Assembly: GCF_021556475.1 (NCBI RefSeq)
Contig: NZ_JAKGBZ010000004.1
Span: 79,329-143,328, forward strand
Direction: 5' to 3'
DNA length: 64,000 bases
DNA from: Acidiphilium iwatense
Lineage (GTDB): Bacteria > Pseudomonadota > Alphaproteobacteria > Acetobacterales > Acetobacteraceae
A model generated the notes under the pieces. The model saw only the letters and a list, made by a program, of their open reading frames with translations. It was not told where the DNA came from and did no database searches. Both the position numbers and the translations under genes were made by a program. Of the stretch, positions 42,103 through 52,421 are shown one piece after another; position 1 is the stretch's first letter; every line of letters starts with the position of its first letter.

Positions 42103-43137
42103 ATGATGGCTGAAAGCCCGATTTCCCGCCTGTTCGGTAATATATCTCAGGGCGGGGGCCCGCGCGGCCCCAACGGCGGTTCGCCGCGCCCTGCACGGCC
42201 ACTCCCCGTCGGGTGGCTGGGTGCGGCTGCATTCGTCGTGATCGCGATCGTCGTGCTCGGCAGTTGTTTCTATGTCGTGCAGCCGACCGAAATGGCCGGG
42301 GTGACGCGGCTCGGGGTGGTTGTCACCAAGGAGCCGGTCGGTCCGGGCGTGCATTTCAAGCTGCCATTCATCGAGACGGTGAACACCATCCAGACCTCGA
42401 TTTCGCGCTTCAGCCTTCCTCCGGTGCAGGTCTATACCGCCGATAATCAGCTTCTTACCCTCGGCGTCTCCTTGACCTATCAGGTGCCCCGCGCGGCGGT
42501 GCTGCATCTGCTCTACGATGTCGGCAAGGCCGGCAATATCGACATCGACCGGACCATCGAGCCGATCATCGCCGACCGCGCGCTGCGGGTCTTTGCTCAG
42601 CACAAGACCATCAATATCAGCGAGCGCCGCGCGGTGATCGACGAACAGATGCATATCGCGATCAGCAAGGCGCTGAAACGGCTGTTCGGCATCGACGTGA
42701 TCGATATCCAGATTCGCAGCATCGCCTATACCACCGCGTTCGATCAGGCGGTGGAGGAAGCAGTCGAGGCCAAGGCCCAGGCGGTCAAGGAGCAGAACCT
42801 GGTGCTCGAAAAGCAGTATATGGCCGAGCAGACCGTCACCACCGCCGAGGGTGCGGCCAAAGCGCGGATCGCCCAGGCCAAGGGCGCGGCGCAGGCGACG
42901 ATTTTGCGGGCGACCGCCCATGCCCAATCCATCGGCATCGTCGCCAAAGCGCGCGCCATCGCGATCGCGCAGGTAGGCAAGGCGGCCGGCGCCTATCCAG
43001 GCATCATTCCCTATTCCGTCGCAACGCGATGGGATGGAAAATTGCCGACGACAACGGTGGGTTCCGGCTCCGGTTCCAGCCTGTTCCGGGTGCTGCTGCC
43101 CGCCGCCGGTGCTTTGGTGCCGAAACCGGCGAAATAA
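42103..43137 (+). CDS. SPFH/prohibitin-family membrane protein (HflK/stomatin-like)
   Basis: The protein has 344 aa. A Gly/Pro-rich N-terminus and one membrane helix (GAAAFVVIAIVVLGSCFYV) are followed by a band-7 domain (GVHFKLPFIETVNTI) and a long Ala/Glu/Lys coiled coil (EEAVEAKAQAVKEQNLVL). Such proteins form membrane microdomain rings and may regulate the FtsH protease. There is no adjacent hflC, so a generic SPFH assignment is safer than HflK. Its stop directly abuts the convergent serB stop. Confidence 0.85.
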   Translation: MMAESPISRLFGNISQGGGPRGPNGGSPRPARPLPVGWLGAAAFVVIAIVVLGSCFYVVQPTEMAGVTRLGVVVTKEPVGPGVHFKLPFIETVNTIQTSISRFSLPPVQVYTADNQLLTLGVSLTYQVPRAAVLHLLYDVGKAGNIDIDRTIEPIIADRALRVFAQHKTINISERRAVIDEQMHIAISKALKRLFGIDVIDIQIRSIAYTTAFDQAVEEAVEAKAQAVKEQNLVLEKQYMAEQTVTTAEGAAKARIAQAKGAAQATILRATAHAQSIGIVAKARAIAIAQVGKAAGAYPGIIPYSVATRWDGKLPTTTVGSGSGSSLFRVLLPAAGALVPKPAK

Positions 43138-44010
43138 TCAGGAGCGAAATACCGACGCCGGGTAACCTTGGGCGAACAGCAGCGCGCGCAGATCGGCGTG
43201 ATCGACGCGCAGTTTTGCCTGGGCGGTGACGATCGGCTTGGCGTGATAGGCGACGCCCATGCCGGCATCGGCGAGCATCGCGAGATCGTTGGCGCCGTCG
43301 CCCACCGCCATGACCGCGCCGAGCTTCGCACCGCGCTTTTCGGCAATCTCGTGGAGGGCAGCGCGTTTCGCGTCCCGGTCGAGCACCGGCTCGGCGACCT
43401 TGCCAGTCAGCCGGGAGCCGTCATCGAGCAGGGTATTGGCGCGATGGATATCGAAGCCGAGTTCGGCGGCGACCCGCGCGGTGAACCAGGTGAACCCGCC
43501 GGAAACCAGCGCGGTGGTCGCACCATGCGCGCGCATCGTGGCCACCAGTTCGCGCGCGCCCGGCGTGATTTCGGTGCGCCGCCAGGTGCGCTCCAGCGCC
43601 GCGATGTCGAGCCCCTCGAGCAGCGCCACGCGCTCGCGCAGGGCGGCGGCGAACTCGACCTCGCCCGCCATCGACCGCGCGGTGATCGCGGCGATCCGGT
43701 CCTTGATCCCTGCCTCCCCGGCGACTTCGTCGAGGGTTTCGGAGGTGACGATCGTGCTGTCCATATCGGCGACCAGAACCGCCTTGCGCCGTCCGCGCGA
43801 CTTCACGCAGAGCGCGTCGACCGGCGCGTAATCGAGCGCCGCCGCGACCAGTTCGGGCTCCGGTTCCACCATGCAGGGGATTTCCGCCGCCTCGCCCGGC
43901 GACAGCCAGACCGGCTCGGTCCCGGCGACGTGTTCGCGGATGCGCCGCACCATTGCCTCGGTAAGCGCAATCTTGTCGCGCGCGGCGACCAGGATCAGAA
44001 CGAATTTCAT
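43138..44010 (-). CDS. serB: Phosphoserine phosphatase
   Basis: The protein has 290 aa. An N-terminal ACT-like segment precedes the HAD domain with nucleophile motif DMDSTIV, motif II SGGFTWF and motif III/IV GDGANDLAML. It makes L-serine from phosphoserine in the last step of the phosphorylated pathway. Start ATG 44010 gives the typical MKFVLILVAARD. The ATG shares a CATG with the divergent miaA start, so the genes have no intergenic space. Confidence 0.93.
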   Translation of the reverse strand: MKFVLILVAARDKIALTEAMVRRIREHVAGTEPVWLSPGEAAEIPCMVEPEPELVAAALDYAPVDALCVKSRGRRKAVLVADMDSTIVTSETLDEVAGEAGIKDRIAAITARSMAGEVEFAAALRERVALLEGLDIAALERTWRRTEITPGARELVATMRAHGATTALVSGGFTWFTARVAAELGFDIHRANTLLDDGSRLTGKVAEPVLDRDAKRAALHEIAEKRGAKLGAVMAVGDGANDLAMLADAGMGVAYHAKPIVTAQAKLRVDHADLRALLFAQGYPASVFRS

Positions 44011-44986
44011 GGATCCATCGCCTAAAGCAACACCGCATGACCGGGCAAGGCCGCTGGTCATCGTCGCCGGTCCGACCGCTTCCGGCAAATCGGCGCTGGC
44101 ATTGGCGCTGGCCGAGCGGCTGGCCGGGACGATCATCAATGCCGACGCGATGCAGTGCTATGCCGACTGGCGGATCATCACCGCGCGGCCCTCGCCGGAA
44201 GACGAGGCGCGCGCGCCGCATCGCCTGTATGGCGTGCGCGGGCTCGATCAGACGGTCGATGCCGCATGGTGGCGGCAGGCGGCGAGGACCGAGCTTGACC
44301 GTGCGCCCCTGCCGATCCTGTGCGGCGGAACCGGGATGTATCTGAGCGCGCTGATCCACGGCATCGCCGCGATTCCCGATCCGGGCGCGCCGGCCCGCGC
44401 CGAGGCGCGCGGAATGCTGGCCGGACATGGCCCGGCGTGGATGCACGACTGGCTTGCGGCGCACGACGCCGAAACGGCGGCGAAACTGCGCCCCACCGAT
44501 TCCCAGCGCCTCGCCCGCGCCGCCGAGGTGCTGCTCGGCACCGGGCGCGGGCTTGCCGCCTGGCAGGCGATGCCGCGCGACGCGCTCGCCGGCTGGCGGA
44601 TAAAGCTGATTCTTCTCGACCCGCCGCGCGACGATTTGCGCGCGGCGATTACTTTGCGATTTGCCGGAATGCTGGAGGCGGGCGCGCTCGACGAGGTTCG
44701 CGCGGCAGCCGCGCGCGTTCTCGACCCCGCGCTGCCCGGACTGCGCGCCCATGGCGTACCGGAACTGATGGCGCATCTTGCCGGGCACCTCACGCTCGAT
44801 GAGGCCGAGCGCCGCGCGATCGCCGCGACCATCGCCTACACCAAGCGGCAGGCGACCTGGTTCCGCCATCAGAAATTGGCAGATGAGCACTGCGCGCATA
44901 CGATCCATGCGCGGTTCGAGAGTATGGCGCAATTTTCGGAAAGAATTATCGACTATATCATTTCGTTTATTAACAACCCAGGTTGA
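44009..44986 (+). CDS. miaA: tRNA dimethylallyltransferase
   Basis: The protein has 325 aa. The P-loop GPTASGKSALALALAERL and the DMAPP/tRNA region (NADAMQCYADWRI; LCGGTGMYLSAL) are typical, as is the C-terminal TRxYAKRQ-type segment here read as IAYTKRQATWFRHQ. It adds dimethylallyl to A37 of tRNAs reading UNN codons. Start ATG 44009 overlaps the serB start on the other strand. The gene is followed by ilvB. Confidence 0.93.
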   Translation: MDPSPKATPHDRARPLVIVAGPTASGKSALALALAERLAGTIINADAMQCYADWRIITARPSPEDEARAPHRLYGVRGLDQTVDAAWWRQAARTELDRAPLPILCGGTGMYLSALIHGIAAIPDPGAPARAEARGMLAGHGPAWMHDWLAAHDAETAAKLRPTDSQRLARAAEVLLGTGRGLAAWQAMPRDALAGWRIKLILLDPPRDDLRAAITLRFAGMLEAGALDEVRAAAARVLDPALPGLRAHGVPELMAHLAGHLTLDEAERRAIAATIAYTKRQATWFRHQKLADEHCAHTIHARFESMAQFSERIIDYIISFINNPG

Positions 44987-45039
44987 CGCATAGGGCGGGG
45001 CCGGGTTACGCCTGATTTTTGACCAAACAGGATACTGCC

Positions 45040-46821
45040 ATGAACGCCGTCAACACCACCGCGACTTCCGGTGCCGAAACCCTGCTCCGTGCGCTGAAGG
45101 CGCAGGGGGTCGAGGTTATTTTCGGCTATCCGGGCGGTGCCGTGCTGCCGATTTACGACGCGCTGTTCCAGCAGAACGCGATCCGCCACATTCTGGTACG
45201 CCACGAGCAGGCGGCGGTTCACGCGGCGGAAGGCTATGCGCGCTCGACCGGCAAGGTCGGCGTGGTTCTGGTCACCTCCGGTCCCGGCGCGACCAATGCG
45301 GTGACCGGCCTGGTCGATGCGCTGATGGACAGTATTCCCATCGTCTGCCTGACCGGCCAGGTGCCGACCCATCTGATCGGCAACGATGCGTTCCAGGAAG
45401 CCGACACCACCGGCATCACGCGCCAGGCGACCAAGCATAATTACCTGGTCAAGCGCTCGGAAGACCTCGCGCGCATCGTGCACGAGGCGTTCCTGGTCGC
45501 GCGCACCGGCCGGCCCGGCCCGGTTCTGGTCGATCTGCCCAAGGACATCCTGATCAATCCGGCGCTCTATACCGAGCCCGCGACCGGCGGCCATCGCAGC
45601 TACCGTCCGCGCACCGAGCCCGATCCGGCGCGGATCGCCGAGGCGGTGCGGATGATCAAGGCAGCGAAGCGGCCGGTTTTCTATACCGGCGGCGGCATCA
45701 TCAATGCCGGGCCGCAGGCCGCCGAACTGCTGATCGAATTCGCCCAGCTTACCGGTGCTCCGGTCACTTCGACCCTGATGGGGCTCGGCGCCTTCCCGGC
45801 CTCGAATCCGGCTTTCCTCGGCATGCTCGGGATGCACGGCACCTACGAGGCCAATCTCGCGATGCATGGCTGCGACGTGATGGTCAATCTCGGCGCGCGG
45901 TTCGACGATCGGGTAACCGGGCGGCTCAACGCCTTCGCACCGGGATCGAAGAAAATCCAGGTCGATATCGACCCCTCCAACATCAACAAGAACATCGTCG
46001 TCGACGTGCCGATCGTCGGCGACGCGGCGCTCGCGCTGCGCGCGCTGATCGACGCCTGGAAACGCGACACGGCCCGTCAGGACCGTTCCGCCCTGGCCGA
46101 CTGGTGGCGCCGGATCGAAGTGTGGCGGGCCAAGGATTCGCTGAAATTCACCCAGAGTTTCAAGAAGGGTGCGACGATCAAGCCGCAGCACGCGATCAAG
46201 CGGCTGTGGGAGATGACCAGGGAGCGCGAGGCCTTCATCACCACCGAGGTCGGCCAGCATCAGATGTGGGCCGCGCAGCATTATCGGTTCGACAAGCCGA
46301 ATCGCTGGATGACCTCGGGCGGGCTGGGCACGATGGGCTATGGATTGCCGGCGGCGATGGGCGTGCAGATCGCCCACCCGGACGCGCTGGTGATCGATAT
46401 CGCCGGTGAGGCCAGCATTCTGATGAACATTCAGGAAATGGGCACGCTGGCGCAATACCGGCTGCCGGTGAAGATTTTCATCCTGAATAACGAGTATATG
46501 GGCATGGTGCGCCAGTGGCAGGAATTGCTGCATGGCGGCCGCTATTCCGAAAGCTATTCGGCGGCGCTGCCGGATTTCGTGAAACTCGCCGAGAGTTTCC
46601 ACGCGGTCGGGCTGCGCGCCAGCACGATCGACGAGCTGGACGGCGTGATCGCCGCGATGATCGCGTCCGACCGGCCGGTGATCGCCGATATCCACGTCGA
46701 TCCGAAGGAAAACTGCTTCCCGATGATCCCCTCCGGTGCCGCGCATAACGAAATGATCCTGGGGCCGGAGCATGAATCCGAGGCGGCTGGAATTACCGAC
46801 GAAGGCCTGGTACTGGTTTGA
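45040..46821 (+). CDS. ilvB: Acetolactate synthase, large catalytic subunit
   Basis: The protein has 593 aa. The ThDP enzyme signature includes GYPGGAVLPIYDALF, the activating Glu in HEQAAVHAAEGYAR, and the cofactor loop IDIAGEASILMNIQEM, where GEA replaces the more common GDG as in other alphaproteobacteria. It condenses pyruvate for branched-chain amino acid synthesis. Start ATG 45040 was preferred to a TTG at 45019. It overlaps ilvH by one base (TGATG). Confidence 0.95.
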   Translation: MNAVNTTATSGAETLLRALKAQGVEVIFGYPGGAVLPIYDALFQQNAIRHILVRHEQAAVHAAEGYARSTGKVGVVLVTSGPGATNAVTGLVDALMDSIPIVCLTGQVPTHLIGNDAFQEADTTGITRQATKHNYLVKRSEDLARIVHEAFLVARTGRPGPVLVDLPKDILINPALYTEPATGGHRSYRPRTEPDPARIAEAVRMIKAAKRPVFYTGGGIINAGPQAAELLIEFAQLTGAPVTSTLMGLGAFPASNPAFLGMLGMHGTYEANLAMHGCDVMVNLGARFDDRVTGRLNAFAPGSKKIQVDIDPSNINKNIVVDVPIVGDAALALRALIDAWKRDTARQDRSALADWWRRIEVWRAKDSLKFTQSFKKGATIKPQHAIKRLWEMTREREAFITTEVGQHQMWAAQHYRFDKPNRWMTSGGLGTMGYGLPAAMGVQIAHPDALVIDIAGEASILMNIQEMGTLAQYRLPVKIFILNNEYMGMVRQWQELLHGGRYSESYSAALPDFVKLAESFHAVGLRASTIDELDGVIAAMIASDRPVIADIHVDPKENCFPMIPSGAAHNEMILGPEHESEAAGITDEGLVLV

Positions 46822-47339
46822 TGAACGCGATCGTCGAGCAGCATTTGCGTTCCGCCACCATCTCCGTCCTGGTCGAGAACGAATCCGGCGTGCTCGCGCG
46901 GGTGATCGGGCTGTTTTCCGGCCGGGGCTACAATATCGACAGCCTCACCGTCGCGCCGGTGGAGGATGATCGGCGCAAAAGCCGCATCACCATCGTCACC
47001 TCCGGCACCGATCTGGTGATCGAGCAGATCAAGGCGCAGCTCGACCGGCTGGTGCCGGTGTATCGGGTGTCCGACCTGTCGCGCGAGGGGCCGCATCTGG
47101 CCCGCGAACTCGCGCTGATCAAGGTGATCGGCGCGGGTGACAAGCGCCTGGAAGCGCTGCGCCTTGCCGATGCGTTCCGCGCGCGGGTGATCGACGCGAC
47201 GACCGAGAGTTTCGTGTTCGAACTGACCGGCGCCACCGACAAGCTCGACGCGTTCCTGGATCTGATGCGCCCGCTCGGACTGGCCGAGGTGTCGCGCACC
47301 GGCGTCGCCGCGATCGCGCGGGGGACCAGGACGATTTGA
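46821..47339 (+). CDS. ilvH: Acetolactate synthase, small regulatory subunit
   Basis: The protein has 172 aa. An N-terminal ACT domain (ISVLVENESGVLARVIGLFSGRGYN) binds valine for feedback inhibition, and the C-terminal domain activates the catalytic subunit. Translational coupling to ilvB keeps subunit stoichiometry. Its stop abuts the convergent lipoprotein gene. Confidence 0.95.
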   Translation: MNAIVEQHLRSATISVLVENESGVLARVIGLFSGRGYNIDSLTVAPVEDDRRKSRITIVTSGTDLVIEQIKAQLDRLVPVYRVSDLSREGPHLARELALIKVIGAGDKRLEALRLADAFRARVIDATTESFVFELTGATDKLDAFLDLMRPLGLAEVSRTGVAAIARGTRTI

Positions 47340-47741
47340 TCACCGCCCGATCGTGATGGTCGCGGTGCGGCTCGCCTGCTCGCTCGCGGGCGGGCTGCCG
47401 ACCGGGCCGAGGCCCTCAACGGCGATCCGGGTCGAGGCCACGCCGTCGGCGATCAGTTGCGCCGCGACGGCGGCAGCGCGGGCGTTGGACAGGCGGATAT
47501 TGTCCGGCGTGCTGCCCTTGGTGTCCGCCGCCCCGACCACGGTGACCGGCGCTAACGGATGATTGGCGGCGGCACGCGCGGCATTGGCGATCACCGCGCG
47601 GCCCGGCGCGCGCAGCGCGGCGGAGTTCGGCTGGAAGAACACCACGAAACGCGGCGGGCCATGCAGGAAGGGCAGATCGGCGCAGCCGGACAGCCCGAGA
47701 AGCGAAATGGCGGCAACAGCAAGCCAGGTCGAGCGACGCAT
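47340..47741 (-). CDS. OmpA-family lipoprotein
   Basis: The protein has 133 aa. A lipoprotein signal ends with lipobox LSGC (C20). An OmpA C-terminal-like peptidoglycan-binding domain follows (FFQPNSAALRAPGRAVI, then VVGAADTKGS, LSNARAAAVAAQLIADG). It probably tethers the outer membrane to the wall. It stands alone and is convergent with ilvH without a gap. Confidence 0.85.
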   Translation of the reverse strand: MRRSTWLAVAAISLLGLSGCADLPFLHGPPRFVVFFQPNSAALRAPGRAVIANAARAAANHPLAPVTVVGAADTKGSTPDNIRLSNARAAAVAAQLIADGVASTRIAVEGLGPVGSPPASEQASRTATITIGR

Positions 47742-47838
47742 GACCGCAACCCCTTCGACAACGGAACCGAATCGGGAGCGATCCGGCTCATGCCCGGTTA
47801 GCTGAAGTAGCGCCGCAATGCCAGGATGAACATGAGTT

Positions 47839-47943
47839 AGAGCGTGATGACTTTCAGTCGATCACGCTCTATTCTTTGTTTGGGCGAGCAATTTCATGGC
47901 TTTGCGGATCGCTGCGCGATTCCACTTAAAGCCATATTGCTCT
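47839..47943. repeat. Composite palindromic intergenic repeat
   Basis: A perfect 10-bp inverted repeat, AGAGCGTGAT/ATCACGCTCT with 12-nt spacer (47839-47870), is followed by a longer imperfect palindrome (47886-47942) with paired parts GAGCAAT/ATTGCTC and ATGGCTTT/AAAGCCAT. The layout resembles dispersed intergenic repeat elements of alphaproteobacteria. It fills the gap between the lipoprotein gene and the end of kdsA and could terminate transcription from the right. Confidence 0.6.
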
Positions 47944-47987
47944 AGGGGCGCCGGCGCATGGATTGCTGCGTCGCGCGGCCGTCCCGA

Positions 47988-48815
47988 TCAGCCCTGCCCC
48001 TTGTCCTTCGCAACGCGGTCGAAGCGCCGCAGATCGGCGAGCAGCGCGGGCATTTGCGCGAGCGGGATCATGGCCGGCCCGTCGGATGGCGCATGGTCGG
48101 GGTCGGGGTGGCATTCGATGAACAGGGCGGCGCAGCCGACCGCAAGTGCTGCACGCGCCAGCACCGGGGCGAATTCGCGCTGGCCGCCCGACGACTCGCC
48201 CTGGCCGCCCGGCTGCTGCACCGAGTGCGTGGCGTCGAACACCACCGGGTAGCCGGTCGCCGCCATGATCGGCAGCGCGCGGAAATCGGAAACCAGCGTG
48301 TTGTAGCCGAACGAAGCGCCGCGCTCGGTCAGCAGAATGCGGTCATTGCCGGTGCTCGCGATTTTCGCCGCCACGTTTTTCATGTCCCACGGCGCGAGGA
48401 ACTGGCCCTTTTTCACGTTGATCGCCCGGCCGGTCGCACCGGCGGCGAGCAGCAGATCGGTCTGGCGGCACAAAAAAGCGGGAATTTGTAGCACATCGAC
48501 CGCCTCGGCGACCGGCGCGCACTGCGCGGCATCATGCACGTCGGTCAGCACCGGAATGGCGAATTTTTCCCGGATATCGGCCAGGATCGCGAGTCCGCGC
48601 GCCATCCCCACGCCGCGCCCGGCGGTGAGCGCGGTCCGGTTCGCCTTGTCGAAGCTCGATTTGAAGATCAGCCCGATGCCGAGCGCGCGCGTCATGCCGG
48701 CGAGCGCCTCGGCGACCTCGCCCGCCTGCGCCGCGCTCTCGATCTGGCACGGCCCGGCGATCAGGGTGAAGGGCAGGTCGTTGCCGATCTGGAGGTCGCC
48801 AATATTCACATTCAT
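47988..48815 (-). CDS. kdsA: 3-deoxy-8-phosphooctulonate synthase (KDO-8-P synthase)
   Basis: The protein has 275 aa from ATG 48815. The class I DAHP/KDO8P synthase fold shows [30 protein letters not shown] and [13 protein letters not shown]. It joins phosphoenolpyruvate and arabinose-5-phosphate for the lipopolysaccharide core. In relatives it usually sits next to pyrG; here a small foreign-looking gene intervenes. Confidence 0.95.
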   Translation of the reverse strand: MNVNIGDLQIGNDLPFTLIAGPCQIESAAQAGEVAEALAGMTRALGIGLIFKSSFDKANRTALTAGRGVGMARGLAILADIREKFAIPVLTDVHDAAQCAPVAEAVDVLQIPAFLCRQTDLLLAAGATGRAINVKKGQFLAPWDMKNVAAKIASTGNDRILLTERGASFGYNTLVSDFRALPIMAATGYPVVFDATHSVQQPGGQGESSGGQREFAPVLARAALAVGCAALFIECHPDPDHAPSDGPAMIPLAQMPALLADLRRFDRVAKDKGQG

Positions 48816-48856
48816 AATGTCACCCACGAAGGTCAAAACAGAAATTGTGCCCCAAA

Positions 48857-49354
48857 TCAATTATCATATTGATCGTCGTGGGTCCAAAAATTTGCAGCGA
48901 ATTGTAGGCTTCTCAAAATAACAAATTGTTCTGGAATCGCAGCATTTTGAATCTTCTTCTTGTTAACTGTATTCTTTATTTCATTCATCAGTTCTTTAAT
49001 ATGCAATATTTTTCCACCGCCAACTGAAGTACGCGATTTATCGCTTGCGAATACGAAAACTGCAATTGGGTAAATTTCGGGCAGGTCGCCGAAACCCGAA
49101 AATATTTCAGGAATATATTTCTTTCCGGCAGAGAATTTTCGGGTGAACCGCCGTTCGCGTTTATCCCAAGAATCACTATCCATCGAGGGTTCGATATGGA
49201 CGAGATGCCTATTGATTGGGTTGAATGCAATGATATCAAGTTCGCACTCGTATCCTCCTTTGGATAGTTTTCCGACATGTACGTTTCGTCTGACGAAATA
49301 GCCCCTGAATTCGTACCACTCGGCAACAAGTTGCTCCAAGAAATTGGGCATCAC
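48857..49354 (-). CDS. Small restriction-endonuclease-like protein of unknown role
   Basis: The protein has 165 aa. It begins [20 protein letters not shown] and has a PD-(D/E)xK-like core: [11 protein letters not shown] (acidic residues on a strand), then HLVHIEPS. This is the layout of Mrr/NERD-like nucleases that read a Glu before ELD and a later HIE in place of ExK; the catalytic Lys is not evident. The codons and DNA are much more AT-rich than the flanking kdsA and pyrG, which suggests transfer into a conserved gene pair. The function is unknown. Confidence 0.6.
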   Translation of the reverse strand: MMPNFLEQLVAEWYEFRGYFVRRNVHVGKLSKGGYECELDIIAFNPINRHLVHIEPSMDSDSWDKRERRFTRKFSAGKKYIPEIFSGFGDLPEIYPIAVFVFASDKSRTSVGGGKILHIKELMNEIKNTVNKKKIQNAAIPEQFVILRSLQFAANFWTHDDQYDN

Positions 49355-49390
49355 TCAAGCCTTCCGGAATACTTCAACTAACAAAAAGTT

Positions 49391-49418
49391 TTTTGGTTCT
49401 TTTTTCCAAAAAAGAACC
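49391..49418 (-). terminator. Strong terminator downstream of pyrG
   Basis: Perfect 11-bp arms, GGTTCTTTTTT and AAAAAAGAACC, flank a 2-nt loop. Read on the minus strand the hairpin is followed by A- and T-rich tracts. It lies 12 bp past the pyrG stop and separates it from the nuclease-like gene. Confidence 0.7.
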
Positions 49419-49429
49419 GCTTGCCTTCT

Positions 49430-51557
<2,128 letters not shown>

Positions 51558-51584
51558 GGGAGCCTTTCGAGAAGTCGCGGCGTT

Positions 51585-52316
51585 CTAATCCCGCACGGCG
51601 GCACTGGCAATCGCCAGGAAATCCTCGGCCTTCAGGCTCGCGCCGCCGACCAGCGCGCCGCCCACTTCGGGGATGCGCATGAGCGTTTCGGCATTGGCGG
51701 GCTTCACCGAGCCGCCATAGAGGATCGGCATCGCCTCGCCCGCTTCGCCAAGCTGCTTTTTCAGCGATGCCCGGATGGCGCGGTGCATCGCTTCGACTTC
51801 ATCCTCGGACGGCGTTTTACCAGAGCCGATCGCCCAGACCGGCTCATAGGCGATCAGGCCGGAAAACCCGTCCGGCAGGCTGCCGGCCAGTTGCGCGCGC
51901 ACCACCGTCTCGGTTTCGTGCGCGTCGCGCTCGGCCTCGGTCTCGCCCACGCAAATGACCGGGACCAGCCCGGCGGCCGAAGCGGCGCGCGCCTTGTCGC
52001 GCACCAGGGTGGAGCTTTCGCCATGGTCGGCGCGCCGCTCCGAATGGCCGAGAATGACGTGGCGCGCGCCGAGTTCGGCGAGCAGATCGGCCGAGACGTC
52101 GCCGGTATGCGGGCCGGAGCGCTTGGCGTCGCAATCCTGCGCACCAACCCAGATCGATGCATCGCCCAGCGCCTCGATCAGCGGGCGGATCAGCGGAAAA
52201 GGCGGGCAGACCAGCAGATCGACACCCTCGACCCCCTGGCGCAGCGCCGAGGCATAGGCCGAAAGCCCCGCGAGGGTGCCGTTCATCTTCCAGTTGCCGG
52301 CGATCATCTGGCGCAT
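51585..52316 (-). CDS. tpiA: Triosephosphate isomerase
   Basis: The protein has 243 aa from ATG 52316. GNWKMNG (catalytic Lys), VILGHSERR (catalytic His) and AYEPVWAIGSGK (catalytic Glu and loop 6) are intact. It interconverts glyceraldehyde-3-phosphate and dihydroxyacetone phosphate. Divergent from ppiD with a 105-bp promoter gap. Confidence 0.96.
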   Translation of the reverse strand: MRQMIAGNWKMNGTLAGLSAYASALRQGVEGVDLLVCPPFPLIRPLIEALGDASIWVGAQDCDAKRSGPHTGDVSADLLAELGARHVILGHSERRADHGESSTLVRDKARAASAAGLVPVICVGETEAERDAHETETVVRAQLAGSLPDGFSGLIAYEPVWAIGSGKTPSEDEVEAMHRAIRASLKKQLGEAGEAMPILYGGSVKPANAETLMRIPEVGGALVGGASLKAEDFLAIASAAVRD

Positions 52317-52421
52317 TCCTGTTCCTCCGCAAACGACGCTCAGGTAGATGACGGCGGGCCGGGTGGCAATCGGCGGCGCCCGTGGTAAGACGCCGCTTTC
52401 GCTGAATGGGGTTGGAACCGG

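Noticed and set aside
42103..43137. Calling the SPFH protein HflK
   Set aside because: There is no adjacent hflC and the sequence fits several SPFH subfamilies, so only the broad family is given.
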